Source: SIG440 sp045596485
GTDB taxonomy: Bacteria; Bacillota; Clostridia; Monoglobales; Monoglobaceae
Length of the DNA: 13,164 nt
Reading direction: 5' to 3'
Assembly (NCBI GenBank): GCA_045596485.1
Contig: JAZOCL010000117.1
Coordinates: 1-13,164 of the forward strand
In this document: piece after piece, positions 5,608 through 13,164 of the stretch
Numbering within the stretch: position 1 is the stretch's first letter
Layout of the letters: every line of letters starts with the position of its first letter
Notes under the pieces: model-generated
Told to the model about the DNA's origin: nothing
Seen by the model: the letters and a program-made list of their open reading frames with translations, nothing else
Databases searched by the model: none
Program-made: the position numbers and the translations under genes

Positions 5608-7653
5608 TTACTTGAGCAACGTATTTACAGGACTAATTTCATCGGTTACATCCGAGAGTCCAAGATAGTGGTCAAACATATCTCTCGCCACCTGAGCTGC
5701 ATAGCGGCTTGTTGCTCCGTGCTCCAAAACAACCGCAACAGCAATCTTTGGAATGTCATAGGGAGCAAAACCCACAAAAAGAACCGTGTCGCTTCCCTGA
5801 CTGACTTCGGCTGTACCCGTTTTGCCGCCGACAGGAATTTCAAACTCTTCAAAAACCGCCTTTGCCGTTCCATCCTCGGTAACACGTCTCATACCGTCTT
5901 TAACGGCATTGAGCGTTTCATCGGTTATTTCATATTCCGAAATCACTGTTGGCTCATTTTTGTATACAACCTCACCTGTATTGTAATTTCTGACTTCCTT
6001 TACAAGATGAAGTGAATATCGTGTGCCCTTGTTAATAATTGTGCTCACATAGCTTGCAAGCTGAGCAGGCGTAAACATATTATCTGACTGACCGATTGCC
6101 GCCTGAAGAGTATCACCGGGATACCATTCAAGACCCCGTGATTCTCTGAATTCCTTGCTTGCAACAATACCTTCGGATTCCGCAAGCTCAATGCCCGTTG
6201 TCTGACCAAGACCAAACGCCTTGGCATAATGCGAAATCTTGTCAATTGTGAGCCGTCTGCCCACATCATAAAAGAAATAATTGCACGAAACACCGATTGC
6301 TTCAGAAACGTTAATTGAGCCGTGGGTTTCGCCTGTATTTTTCCATATAAGACAGGTTGGCTGATAAGAGGGTGCGTAGTATTTATAAACGCCCAGGTCT
6401 TCTATTCTGGTGTTGGGTTCAATTATACCTTCTTCAAGAGCTGCAATCGAGGTAAGGGGCTTAAAGGTTGAGCCGGGAGTATATGCTCCCCCCAAAGCTC
6501 TGTTAAGCAGCGGATTTTGAGGATTGTTGAACAGCTCGTTATAATTCTTTGTATATTCGGCAGGATTGTAGCCCGGCAGCGATGCCATCGCAAGCACTTC
6601 TCCCGTACCGATTTCAACGGCAACTGCCGCACCGCTGAAACAATCATGACCTCTGTCGCTGCGTGCCGCTTCAATGTTTTTTGCAAGAGCTTCTTCCGTC
6701 ACCTTCTGAAGCTCTGAATCTATTGTAAGAACTGCAAAATTCTCGGTTTCTGCCGGTTTTATGCTCAGGGTCTGCGAAACTGACCCTGATTTGGTCTGCT
6801 CGACACGCTTGTAGCCGTCGGTTCCTTTGAGATATTTTTCAAGAACCTTTTCAAGACCATCTTTTCCGATAATGTCGTTCATACCGTAACCCCGGTCTTT
6901 GAGCAGGTCGTATTCTTCCTTGTAAATAATATCGGTTCTTCCCAAAATATGAGCTGCCATATTTCCATTCACATATTCACGAACAGGCTCAATTTCAACA
7001 CTTACTCCGCCCAGATTAAAGGAGGTTTCTTTTATTTTTTGAACCGTGTCCATTGTTATATTGTTGGCAAAGGTATATGGATTCATTACACTGAAGCTTT
7101 TTGATTCCATTGTGTAGCGAACCGCAGCAATGTTTCTGGCATCCTTGGGAGAATAATCTTCAGAAATACCGTATTCATCAAAAAAGTATTCAATTACTTC
7201 CTTTGCTGACTCAAATTCTTCAAGCTTATGCTCCTTTTTCCATTTTTTAAGGGCTTCGTCAGGCTTTTCGGACTCCGAAAAATTAAATTTATAGGGGTAT
7301 CCCGTGATGGGAAAATCATCAAAATATTCAATATTGTCCGCTTCAAAAATCTTTATAAGGTTAAACAAGGTTTTGTTCAAAACACTTTCGTCATCGGTAA
7401 CATCCTGAATCTGGACATAATAGCCCATACTGTTTGTGACCATTGGTCTGCCAAATCTGTCAAGCATTTCTCCTCTGGGAGCCTTTATAGGATAGGCGCG
7501 GACAAGACGGTTTTCCGCCTTTTCCTTATAGTCGTCGCCGTGAACAATCTGCAAGCTAAAAAGCCGTGCCACACAAATCACTGTGAACACGGCAAGAAAG
7601 CAAAATATGAAAATAAAACGAGCTCTCAAGCCTTTTTTATCCAATTGTTTCAC
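5608..7653 (-). CDS. mrdA: Penicillin-binding protein 2 (elongation-specific D,D-transpeptidase)
   Basis: A 681-residue class B penicillin-binding protein that cross-links peptidoglycan during lateral wall growth. An N-terminal membrane anchor (about 12-36) is followed by the dimerisation/pedestal domain with APRGEMLDRFGRPM (58-71). The transpeptidase domain carries all three active-site motifs: STFK with S395 and K398, SCN at 456-458, and KTGT at 611-614. Context right after mreBCD marks it as the PBP2/MrdA of the rod complex rather than a division PBP. The GTG start at 7653 overlaps mreD by 17 bases but has AAGG directly against it; a TTG at 7644 with AAGGGTG six bases upstream is an equally plausible start (678 residues). 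RodA, its usual glycosyltransferase partner, is not in the window. Confidence 0.96.
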   Translation of the reverse strand: MKQLDKKGLRARFIFIFCFLAVFTVICVARLFSLQIVHGDDYKEKAENRLVRAYPIKAPRGEMLDRFGRPMVTNSMGYYVQIQDVTDDESVLNKTLFNLIKIFEADNIEYFDDFPITGYPYKFNFSESEKPDEALKKWKKEHKLEEFESAKEVIEYFFDEYGISEDYSPKDARNIAAVRYTMESKSFSVMNPYTFANNITMDTVQKIKETSFNLGGVSVEIEPVREYVNGNMAAHILGRTDIIYKEEYDLLKDRGYGMNDIIGKDGLEKVLEKYLKGTDGYKRVEQTKSGSVSQTLSIKPAETENFAVLTIDSELQKVTEEALAKNIEAARSDRGHDCFSGAAVAVEIGTGEVLAMASLPGYNPAEYTKNYNELFNNPQNPLLNRALGGAYTPGSTFKPLTSIAALEEGIIEPNTRIEDLGVYKYYAPSYQPTCLIWKNTGETHGSINVSEAIGVSCNYFFYDVGRRLTIDKISHYAKAFGLGQTTGIELAESEGIVASKEFRESRGLEWYPGDTLQAAIGQSDNMFTPAQLASYVSTIINKGTRYSLHLVKEVRNYNTGEVVYKNEPTVISEYEITDETLNAVKDGMRRVTEDGTAKAVFEEFEIPVGGKTGTAEVSQGSDTVLFVGFAPYDIPKIAVAVVLEHGATSRYAAQVARDMFDHYLGLSDVTDEISPVNTLLK

Positions 7654-8146
7654 CCTTATCAGTATAAAAGAATTTAGCGAGACGATTTATCGGAAAATAA
7701 AGTACAAATGCAATAACGGCATTATAAACACCTTCAGGAATAATATATCTCAGCAGCGTTGCGCCAAAACGCATATTATCTGTTCCGAGAAAGGAAACGA
7801 AATAATAAATTCCTTCGTGGAGCAAGGACGCAACAAAAACAAACGCCATTGAAATCAGGACATTATTATTGCTGAGAAGCTTTTCGCAGAACCGAGAGAC
7901 AGAGTAACCCAGAATCAAGCCAAGGAGAGCATTCAGCCCCCAAAATCTGCCAATCAGCATATCAAGAACAAAGCCAAAGACAAAGCCAAGGGTTGCCCCT
8001 TCCATCCATTCACAAAAGCAGCATATCAAAATTATATAAACAAGAAACAAATTGGGCTTCACACCGAAAATCTCAATATATTCAAGCCAGGTAGCCTGAA
8101 GTATTGAAAAAAGCAGAAGAAAAACCCCATGCATTGTTATTTTCAT
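7637..8146 (-). CDS. mreD: Rod shape-determining membrane protein MreD
   Basis: A 169-residue, very hydrophobic protein with about five membrane helices and the MreD-type LFLVYIILI and GFVFGFVLDML segments. MreD is an integral-membrane part of the elongasome that links MreC and the PBP2-RodA synthase. Sequence conservation in this family is low, so the call rests on hydropathy, length and its place between mreC and the PBP2 gene. ATG at 8146 is preferred over a GTG three codons upstream because AAAGGTG then stands 6 bases before it, whereas the GTG would lie within that site. It follows mreC by 17 bases, and its 3' end overlaps the start of the PBP2 gene. Confidence 0.93.
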   Translation of the reverse strand: MKITMHGVFLLLFSILQATWLEYIEIFGVKPNLFLVYIILICCFCEWMEGATLGFVFGFVLDMLIGRFWGLNALLGLILGYSVSRFCEKLLSNNNVLISMAFVFVASLLHEGIYYFVSFLGTDNMRFGATLLRYIIPEGVYNAVIAFVLYFPINRLAKFFYTDKGETIG

Positions 8147-8163
8147 AATCTGCACCTTTCGGA

Positions 8164-9012
8164 TTATTCATTCATATAGTTCATATCGTTCATTACAATC
8201 ATAACGGTCTTCAGATTGTCAATATCTGCCTCGGGGCTGATTACCGCATACTGAGAAATTCCCTGAACATCAGGCCTGATTTCAAGAACCTTTCCTACGA
8301 TGAGACCTTTTGGGTAAATTCCGCCTCTGCCCGAGGTCACAACCTTGTCACCGACAACTATATTCGCATTTTTTGACAACAGCGAAAGAATACAGTTTGC
8401 ATCCTTGAGATTTGAAGAATCCCCTTCAATAACACCGTACTCGCCTGACCTTACAACCTCGGCACCTGCAGAATTTCCCGGGTCGTTGATTGTCACAACC
8501 CTTGCCCAGGTTGTGCCCACCTCGCTGATTCTACCCACAAGGGATTTATTAACTGAAATTACTGCCTGATTAAGGACAACGCCGTCTATGGCACCCTTAT
8601 CAACGGTAAAGGTGTTATACCAGTTCGACGGGTCGCGTCCGATGATTTCGGCAGCTTCAAGCTCAAGCTCAGGATAAGCCTCTTTCAACGACAAAAGTCT
8701 GCGAAGCTCTTCATTTTCAAGAGCCTTGCTTTCGTTCTTGTCTATATCGGATTTAAGCTGAGCATTTTCAGTCTTCAGAGCTTCAATTTCAGCCTTCATA
8801 TCGTCAATATCCGAAAAATATCCGAAAAATCCCGACACACCGTTGCCGATATTGGTAAAAAGCTTCTGAATGGGTGTCACAACAATCTGAACAACGTTTT
8901 CAGTAAAGGTAACGTCGGGATTGGTTGCATTGACAACACCGATAATCACGCTTATTATAACAACAAGAATTATTAATCCGAAAACACATCTGTTTTTAAA
9001 AAACTTTTTCAA
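8164..9012 (-). CDS. mreC: Rod shape-determining protein MreC
   Basis: A 282-residue protein with a cytoplasmic basic N-terminus, one membrane helix (about 10-28), a coiled coil (about 67-110, DMKAEIEALKTENAQLKSDI being its first part) and the two-lobed extracellular beta domain. The family signature RDPSNWYNTFTVDKGAIDGV lies at 126-145 and VVTSGRGGIYPKGLIVGKV at 224-242. MreC is the extracytoplasmic scaffold that activates PBP2. The start is a TTG at 9012; the GAGAGGAG site lies 9 bases upstream and no ATG or GTG suits the family N-terminus, so this unusual start is probably real. It follows mreB by 34 bases. Confidence 0.95.
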   Translation of the reverse strand: MKKFFKNRCVFGLIILVVIISVIIGVVNATNPDVTFTENVVQIVVTPIQKLFTNIGNGVSGFFGYFSDIDDMKAEIEALKTENAQLKSDIDKNESKALENEELRRLLSLKEAYPELELEAAEIIGRDPSNWYNTFTVDKGAIDGVVLNQAVISVNKSLVGRISEVGTTWARVVTINDPGNSAGAEVVRSGEYGVIEGDSSNLKDANCILSLLSKNANIVVGDKVVTSGRGGIYPKGLIVGKVLEIRPDVQGISQYAVISPEADIDNLKTVMIVMNDMNYMNE

Positions 9013-9046
9013 AAGATGTATCTCCTCTCAAAAATTTATATGAAAG

Positions 9047-10045
9047 CTATTCTGACATCAGCAACGAGTGCAAGGATTTAACCTCTTCAAGAGCTTTGCC
9101 TGCACCAATTGCAACACACTCTGAGGGGGCTTCCGCAATATAAATGGGTATCTCAGTGTGAGCATTGATAAGTCTGCCGAGGCCCTTGAGAATTGCGCCG
9201 CCACCTGTAAGAACAATGCCTGACTCAATTATATCTGCAGCAAGCTCGGGCGGAGTTTTTTCAAGAACCGACTTGATTCCGTCAATGATTGCAGCAAGAC
9301 TTTCCTGAATAGCTTCTCTTACTTCTTCGGAATTCACGAGTGCAGTTCTGGGAAGTCCCGAAACTAAATCACGACCTTTAATTTCCAGAGAAAGTTCTTC
9401 CTTCAACGAGCAGGCAGAACCAATCTCTGTTTTGATTTCTTCGGCTGTGATGTTGCCGATAATGAGATTGTGGTTTTTCTTCATAAAGAGAATAATGTCA
9501 TTATCAAAGGTCTGGCTTGCAACCTTGAGGCTCTGTGTTGAAACAATACCGCCCAAGGAAACAACAGCAATTTCCGTTGTGCCGCCGCCGATATCAACAA
9601 CCATAGAACCCACAGGAGCGTTGACCGAAATACCAGCACCGATAGCTGCAGCCATTGATTTTTCGAGCAGAAAAACCTCCTTTACGCCTGCAGCCAGAAC
9701 AGCATCTCTCACAGCACGTTTTTCAACGTCAGTTATATGCGAAGGAATGCATACAACCGCTTTCGGCTTTAGAATCGAAGAATTTGTAGCCTTTTTGATA
9801 AAATATTTAAGCATTGCAACCGTAATGTCAAAATTTGCAATAACTCCCTCTTTGATAGGGGTAACAGCACAAATATCAACAGGAGTTCTGCCAAGCATTT
9901 CGCCCGCAGCCTTGCCTATTGAAAGAATTTTTCCGTTTGTGCGGCTCACCGCAACAACGGTGGGCTCGTTCACAACAATGCCCTTACCTCTGAGATAAAT
10001 AATAGTATTGGAAGTCCCCAAATCAATTCCTATTTCGTTCGCCAT
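9047..10045 (-). CDS. mreB: Rod shape-determining actin-like protein MreB
   Basis: A 332-residue bacterial actin. Nucleotide-binding motifs: phosphate-1 IGIDLGTSNT (5-14, D8), LLEKSMAAAIGAG with catalytic-type E128, phosphate-2 VDIGGGTTE (150-158) and LTGGGAILKG (279-288). It forms membrane-bound filaments that guide lateral wall synthesis through MreC, MreD and PBP2, all encoded immediately downstream. ATG at 10045 with AAGGAG about 10 bases upstream. Firmicutes may carry several paralogues (Mbl, MreBH); position in front of mreCD supports MreB itself. It follows maf by 40 bases, an order also seen in Bacillus, where however radC lies between them. I found no convincing separate promoter in that gap. 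Confidence 0.98.
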   Translation of the reverse strand: MANEIGIDLGTSNTIIYLRGKGIVVNEPTVVAVSRTNGKILSIGKAAGEMLGRTPVDICAVTPIKEGVIANFDITVAMLKYFIKKATNSSILKPKAVVCIPSHITDVEKRAVRDAVLAAGVKEVFLLEKSMAAAIGAGISVNAPVGSMVVDIGGGTTEIAVVSLGGIVSTQSLKVASQTFDNDIILFMKKNHNLIIGNITAEEIKTEIGSACSLKEELSLEIKGRDLVSGLPRTALVNSEEVREAIQESLAAIIDGIKSVLEKTPPELAADIIESGIVLTGGGAILKGLGRLINAHTEIPIYIAEAPSECVAIGAGKALEEVKSLHSLLMSE

Positions 10046-10085
10046 AATAAAAACACTCCTTATGTATAATTTGTATCAGTTTAGA

Positions 10086-10676
10086 TTAAAAAAGCTTAAT
10101 ACCAAAGTCATTTTTCAGAGTTTCGCCAAGCTTCGAAAGAGGCAAGCCCACAACATTAAAATAGTCACCGTTTATCCTTTCGACAAAAAGTGAACCTAAA
10201 TTCTGAATACCGTAAGCACCTGCTTTGTCCATCGGCTCCCCAGTATTAATATAATCTTTTATCTCGCCAATGTCAAGTTTTTTGAAAAATACTTCTGTTT
10301 TTTCGCAAAAAATTACAGTTTTTTCTGTATTGGTATCTCTCACGAAAACACCTGTGTAAACACAGTGCATATTTCCGCTAAGGAGAGACAGCATTTTTTC
10401 AGCATCCTCCCTATTCTTCGGCTTGCCAAGAATTTTCCCGTCAATAGCAACCACCGTATCTGCAGCAATAACAACAGCCGCTTCAGAGGAATTCAAGGTC
10501 GAAATCACATTTTCGCCCTTGAATCTCGCCAGTCTGCAAACCGTTTCATCAGGCTGAAGGCTGCCGTTCATAGGCTCGGGAGTATTATCCGCAATTGTTT
10601 TGAAATCAAGTCCCAACATTGCCAACAGCTCACGGCGTCTGGGAGAATTTGATGCAAGTATTATATTCTTATTCAT
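10086..10676 (-). CDS. maf: Maf-like nucleoside triphosphate pyrophosphatase
   Basis: A 196-residue Maf/HAM1-fold house-cleaning enzyme that hydrolyses nucleoside triphosphates (typically dTTP/UTP or modified pyrimidines) to monophosphate and pyrophosphate. Motifs: ASNSPRRRELL (8-18), AADTVV with the essential Asp D73, GKPKN (84-88), GEPMDKAGAYGIQ (146-158) and GDYFNVVGLP (170-179). In Bacillus extra copies affect septum formation, and linkage to mre genes is classical. Its ATG overlaps the end of the Gx transporter gene by four bases (ATGA), indicating translational coupling. Substrate specificity between Maf subfamilies cannot be settled by eye. Confidence 0.97.
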   Translation of the reverse strand: MNKNIILASNSPRRRELLAMLGLDFKTIADNTPEPMNGSLQPDETVCRLARFKGENVISTLNSSEAAVVIAADTVVAIDGKILGKPKNREDAEKMLSLLSGNMHCVYTGVFVRDTNTEKTVIFCEKTEVFFKKLDIGEIKDYINTGEPMDKAGAYGIQNLGSLFVERINGDYFNVVGLPLSKLGETLKNDFGIKLF

Positions 10677-11191
10677 TTTTTATCACCGTATTTCAAAAAT
10701 CTGTTACCGAAAATCTGTGCCGCATAACCTGTTACCGCACCGCTTATTGCCGAAACTGCAAGCAGCAAGGGCAAATACGAAAAAATATATGCCGACGAGA
10801 GCACCAACGCCGCAACACAAACCTGTGAAAGGTTATGCCCCGCAGCCCCTGCAATACTCATTCCCACCATACTAACCCTTGGATAGCAGTATTTTTTCAA
10901 GACACACATTACAAGAGTAGAAAAAAACGCTCCTGCAAGACTATAGGGTATCGCCATAGCTCCCCCCGTGAGAAGTGCCCCCAAAAAGGCTCTGAGAATC
11001 GCAATCAGCATTGCATTTCCGCCGCCGAACATAAATATGTTTATGATTGAAACAATGTTCGCAAGCCCCAGCTTTCCGCCGGGAACAGGAGAAATGAGAA
11101 TTCGGCTTTCAGCATATTGCAGAATTAAACCCATTGACACAAACATTGCCATTATTCCGATTTGTTTTGGAGCAAAAAAGCTTCTTTTCAT
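10673..11191 (-). CDS. Gx transporter family membrane protein (annotated elsewhere as heptaprenyl diphosphate synthase component I)
   Basis: A 172-residue, strongly hydrophobic protein with five or six membrane segments and many Gly/Ala-rich helices (GGKLGLANIVSIINIFMFGG, then FLGALLTGGAMAIPYSLAGA). These match the Gx-transporter family, which resembles the S-components of ECF vitamin transporters. It is often mis-annotated as a heptaprenyl diphosphate synthase subunit; nothing in the sequence resembles a prenyltransferase. The substrate is unknown. The ATG shares one base with the stop of the NusG-II gene (TAATG) and the 3' end overlaps maf by four bases, so all three are translationally coupled. 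Pairing with a NusG-domain-II protein is typical of this family in Firmicutes. Confidence 0.88.
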   Translation of the reverse strand: MKRSFFAPKQIGIMAMFVSMGLILQYAESRILISPVPGGKLGLANIVSIINIFMFGGGNAMLIAILRAFLGALLTGGAMAIPYSLAGAFFSTLVMCVLKKYCYPRVSMVGMSIAGAAGHNLSQVCVAALVLSSAYIFSYLPLLLAVSAISGAVTGYAAQIFGNRFLKYGDKK

Positions 11192-11571
11192 TAATATGTC
11201 ACCCTGTCAACCTCAGTATTATCTTTTCCGAAAATTCTTACAGCCAGTCTGTTCGGTGCGCACACAAGCATCTGTCCCGGTTTTGAAATTTCTCCGACTT
11301 GAATATCGGTTTTGTCAGGACACGTAGCTTCAATCATTTTTGCACCTTTGCTTGTTATTTTGAGTACATTCCTGCCGAACTGGGTATCAATCTCAACAGT
11401 TTTTGTGCCCGAAATTTCAGCAAGCCTATAGGTTGCATATTCCTCACCGTCAACAAAAACAGAAATCGTCTCTGCCTGCTCACCCAGAACTGAAAAAGAA
11501 AAAAACAGGTGTATCATAACAGCCAAAAGCAGCACAAAAACAAATATAGCCTTATCCCAGCGTGTAATCAT
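11191..11571 (-). CDS. NusG domain II-containing membrane-anchored protein
   Basis: A 126-residue protein with one N-terminal membrane helix (about 8-28) and an extracytoplasmic domain of the NusG domain II type (DUF1312). Typical elements are ISVFVDGEEYATYRL, a VEIDTQFGRNVLKI strand pair, IEATCPDKTDIQVGEISKPGQ with the conserved C-P-D-K centre, and a final strand LVCAPNRLAVRI. Despite the name it is not the transcription factor. Such proteins commonly sit beside a Gx transporter, and a role as its accessory or as an envelope protein is plausible but unproven. ATG at 11571 has AGGAG 8 to 9 bases upstream. It is the first gene of the shape operon in this window; no clear promoter is visible between it and the hairpin chain. 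Confidence 0.87.
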   Translation of the reverse strand: MITRWDKAIFVFVLLLAVMIHLFFSFSVLGEQAETISVFVDGEEYATYRLAEISGTKTVEIDTQFGRNVLKITSKGAKMIEATCPDKTDIQVGEISKPGQMLVCAPNRLAVRIFGKDNTEVDRVTY

Positions 11572-11624
11572 TTTTATATCTCCTTTTTAATTTGCAACAC
11601 CTTTATAATAAAAGTATCTTAGAG

Positions 11625-11782
11625 AAAAACGTGTTTAACGTTTTTCCTCGTCAAAATGTTATTTTGACGAGGAAATTGCGATGCAATTTCCCGATAGTTC
11701 ATTGCAATAAAGTCGGCTTGTGAAAACATAGTTTTCACAATGGTTTGCTAAATTTAGCAAACTGAAATATCAAAATATTTCA
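11625..11782. repeat. Chain of seven tandem, non-identical hairpins
   Basis: Seven inverted repeats tile this 158-base stretch almost without gaps: 11625-11645 (8-bp stem AAAAACGT), 11643-11675 (15 bp, TTTCCTCGTCAAAAT arm, 3-base loop), 11671-11691 (9 bp, GGAAATTGC), 11691-11716 (imperfect, CCGA/TCGG with ATTG/CAAT), 11718-11740 (10 bp, TTGTGAAAAC), 11743-11762 (20-base perfect palindrome, arm GTTTGCTAAA) and 11763-11782 (8 bp, TGAAATAT). The arms of the first three overlap, so neighbours compete. The sequences differ between hairpins, so this is not a simple tandem repeat. The last one contains the stop codon of the U32 gene. Read on the minus strand the final hairpin is followed by TTTTTCTCT, which could terminate the U32 transcript weakly. 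It probably belongs to a dispersed noncoding repeat family, but that is inference. Confidence 0.9.
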
Positions 11783-13164
11783 CCGACATTTATTATAAAA
11801 ATGTCCCTTTGTGAAATCTTTAGGTCTGTAATCGCCACCGCAAAGAAATGTATCACAGATTTTATCGCATTCTTCAGGAGCTTCATCAGTAAAGTATATT
11901 CTGAAAAAATTAACCCCTGCATTCTTTATTTTTTCCATTTCAAAGCCCATAAAGGTCTTTTTGCAATTGAGAACAACACTTCTGCATATGTCACCGTCTT
12001 TAATCACAGGGAACTTCATTCCCATTCGATCGGTAATAGTATTATCCCCTTTACAGGGACAGGAACTTCCGTTTCGGATAATGCAGTTATCTGACACCAT
12101 AAGGGGCAGTCTGCCGTATACCATAACCTGAGTCGGAAGCGTTTTTTCAAGAGAGTCGATCTGCCTTAGAGTGAGTTCAGGTGAAAGCTCTGCCGCTTCC
12201 AGCTTCAAATCCTTAAACACCTTGAGCGCAGGGCTGTTGAAAATATTCAAGCGAAAGCTACCGTAAACCTTATATCCCTCAAAGGACTCAATCAATGCAA
12301 TATTGTGAACCGACACTCCGTGATAGCCTGAGTCGAGCAGACTTTTTGTGTCAGCCACGTATTTTTCAAACTCCCCGTCCCGCAAAATTGCAGGCAGAAC
12401 AATAATTATTTTCTCCTTAATGCCATCTGTCAAAGCAGAGTTTTTTCTTATTAAGCCAATGGGAACAAGAAACTTTTTGAGATCATATTTTTTTGCGGTT
12501 TCAAGCTGCTCAAGGTTTGTAACCTCACAAACAAAACCGCCTTCGGAAGAGATGCTTGACACATCACATTTCTCATTTTCACTTATGGCAGCTGTCCGTT
12601 TGAATGAAGCCGCAAACGCCTTTTCGAACATGGCAAGTGCGTTTCTTCGAATTTTATTCAGCTCACCTGCCGAAAGGAATAGGCCCTCATCAACCTCTGC
12701 CGAAATATCCTCAAACTCAAATGTTGTTCCCCCTGTTTTTGCCATCTGCGCAAGAACAGACGGTGCATCAATAGGGGCCTTCATTGCCTGTTCTGGCAAT
12801 TTTTCGTGAATATATTCAACCGAAATGTTGCTATACGACACGGTCATCGTTGGAAAAGAACCTTTTTGAATGGTAATCTTGCCGAATATTCTAATTTTTC
12901 GGTTTTCGGCTTTCAGAGAACCAAGAAGCTGCTTTTCAATCTCGGCACTTCCCTTTCTGTAAGGGTTGTCGGGCTTGTCAAGAGCAAACATTTCGGGTCC
13001 GGGTTTTCCTGTCAGATAGCCGTCTGTCAGTCCGCCGCGGTTGAAAATCGAATCAAGAAGCTCCATATCCTCCTGCCTTGTTCTCGCAGGACTATCCAGA
13101 TACCTTCTGTAAATGCCTACAACTGCCGCAACGTATGCAGGTCCCTTCATTCTGCCTTCAATTT
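11780..13164 (-). CDS. U32 family protein with DUF3656 region (RlhA/YdcP-like), 5'-partial
   Basis: About 460 C-terminal residues; the frame runs off the right edge, where codons before the apparent ATG at 13150 read IEGR, giving the typical IEGRMK-PAYVA segment of U32 proteins, so that ATG is not the start. A DUF3656-like middle region (roughly 80-200 of the visible part) follows, then a second U32-like barrel part ending with a cysteine cluster (NCIIRNGSSCPCKG, ITDRMGMKFPV, and a later C-R-S-V-V-L-N-C). This architecture is that of RlhA-type proteins; related U32 members hydroxylate rRNA or tRNA bases rather than cleaving peptides, although annotations say peptidase. The end KGHFYNKCR departs from the usual KGHFYRG-type ending because the terminal codons run into the hairpin chain. 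Confidence 0.92.
   Translation of the reverse strand, partial: IEGRMKGPAYVAAVVGIYRRYLDSPARTRQEDMELLDSIFNRGGLTDGYLTGKPGPEMFALDKPDNPYRKGSAEIEKQLLGSLKAENRKIRIFGKITIQKGSFPTMTVSYSNISVEYIHEKLPEQAMKAPIDAPSVLAQMAKTGGTTFEFEDISAEVDEGLFLSAGELNKIRRNALAMFEKAFAASFKRTAAISENEKCDVSSISSEGGFVCEVTNLEQLETAKKYDLKKFLVPIGLIRKNSALTDGIKEKIIIVLPAILRDGEFEKYVADTKSLLDSGYHGVSVHNIALIESFEGYKVYGSFRLNIFNSPALKVFKDLKLEAAELSPELTLRQIDSLEKTLPTQVMVYGRLPLMVSDNCIIRNGSSCPCKGDNTITDRMGMKFPVIKDGDICRSVVLNCKKTFMGFEMEKIKNAGVNFFRIYFTDEAPEECDKICDTFLCGGDYRPKDFTKGHFYNKCR

Noticed and set aside
9432..9998. 188-codon plus-strand ORF opposite mreB
   Set aside because: It is fully antisense to the conserved mreB coding sequence and reads as low-complexity serine, threonine, alanine and proline, as expected of a reverse-frame shadow.
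10050..10090. Possible mreB promoter with a TATACA -10 box
   Set aside because: No acceptable -35 box lies 16-18 bases upstream and the transcript would begin within the ribosome binding site.
11572..11624. Promoter for the NusG-II/Gx/maf/mre operon
   Set aside because: TATTATAAA is present but no -35 hexamer at a proper distance; transcription could come from elsewhere, so no feature is claimed.
11625..11782. CRISPR array
   Set aside because: The inverted repeats are all different, have no unit-length spacers and no cas genes are nearby.

Overview
The window looks like chromosome of a low- to moderate-GC Firmicute, most likely a Clostridia member of the Ruminococcaceae/Oscillospiraceae type. 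The evidence is the AT-rich intergenic DNA, strong AGGAGG-type ribosome binding sites, sigma-A-like promoters, a Gx-transporter/NusG-II pair, and an mreBCD-PBP2-minD-mgsA order. Every convincing gene lies on the minus strand, so transcription runs from high to low coordinates. I see no phage, plasmid, CRISPR or toxin-antitoxin genes and no rRNA or tRNA.

Layout in the direction of transcription. (1) 13164-11780: C-terminal part of a U32-family protein with the DUF3656 region, cut by the window edge. (2) 11782-11625: a remarkable chain of seven end-to-end hairpins, each with a different sequence, which also supplies the stop codon of the U32 gene. (3) 11571-5608: a tightly packed cell-shape operon: NusG-domain-II membrane protein, Gx transporter, Maf nucleotide pyrophosphatase, MreB, MreC, MreD and PBP2. 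Several genes overlap by 1-17 bases. (4) 5547-4246: a strong promoter, then minD and mgsA (methylglyoxal synthase). MinC, MinE, RodA and RadC, which neighbour these genes in many Firmicutes, are absent here. (5) 4245-3886: 360 bases without a convincing long gene. This stretch holds a long hairpin flanked by a 12-base direct repeat, mutually exclusive inverted repeats, a very strong rplS promoter with an A/T-tract upstream element, and a structured leader with a possible 19-codon ORF. (6) 3885-1: the conserved housekeeping run rplS, lepB, rbgA, rnhB and yraN, followed by a zinc membrane-dipeptidase-like gene that runs off the left edge. Two clean intercistronic hairpins (after rplS and after rbgA) punctuate this operon.

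The genes join two themes. One is elongation and envelope building: the MreBCD scaffold, the PBP2 transpeptidase, MinD positioning and signal peptidase I. The other is ribosome and nucleic-acid housekeeping: L19, RbgA, RNase HII, YraN, Maf and the U32 RNA-hydroxylation-type family. The protein-coding content is ordinary. The unusual signals are in the noncoding DNA: the hairpin chain at 11625-11782 and the structured 4010-4258 and 3886-3967 regions.
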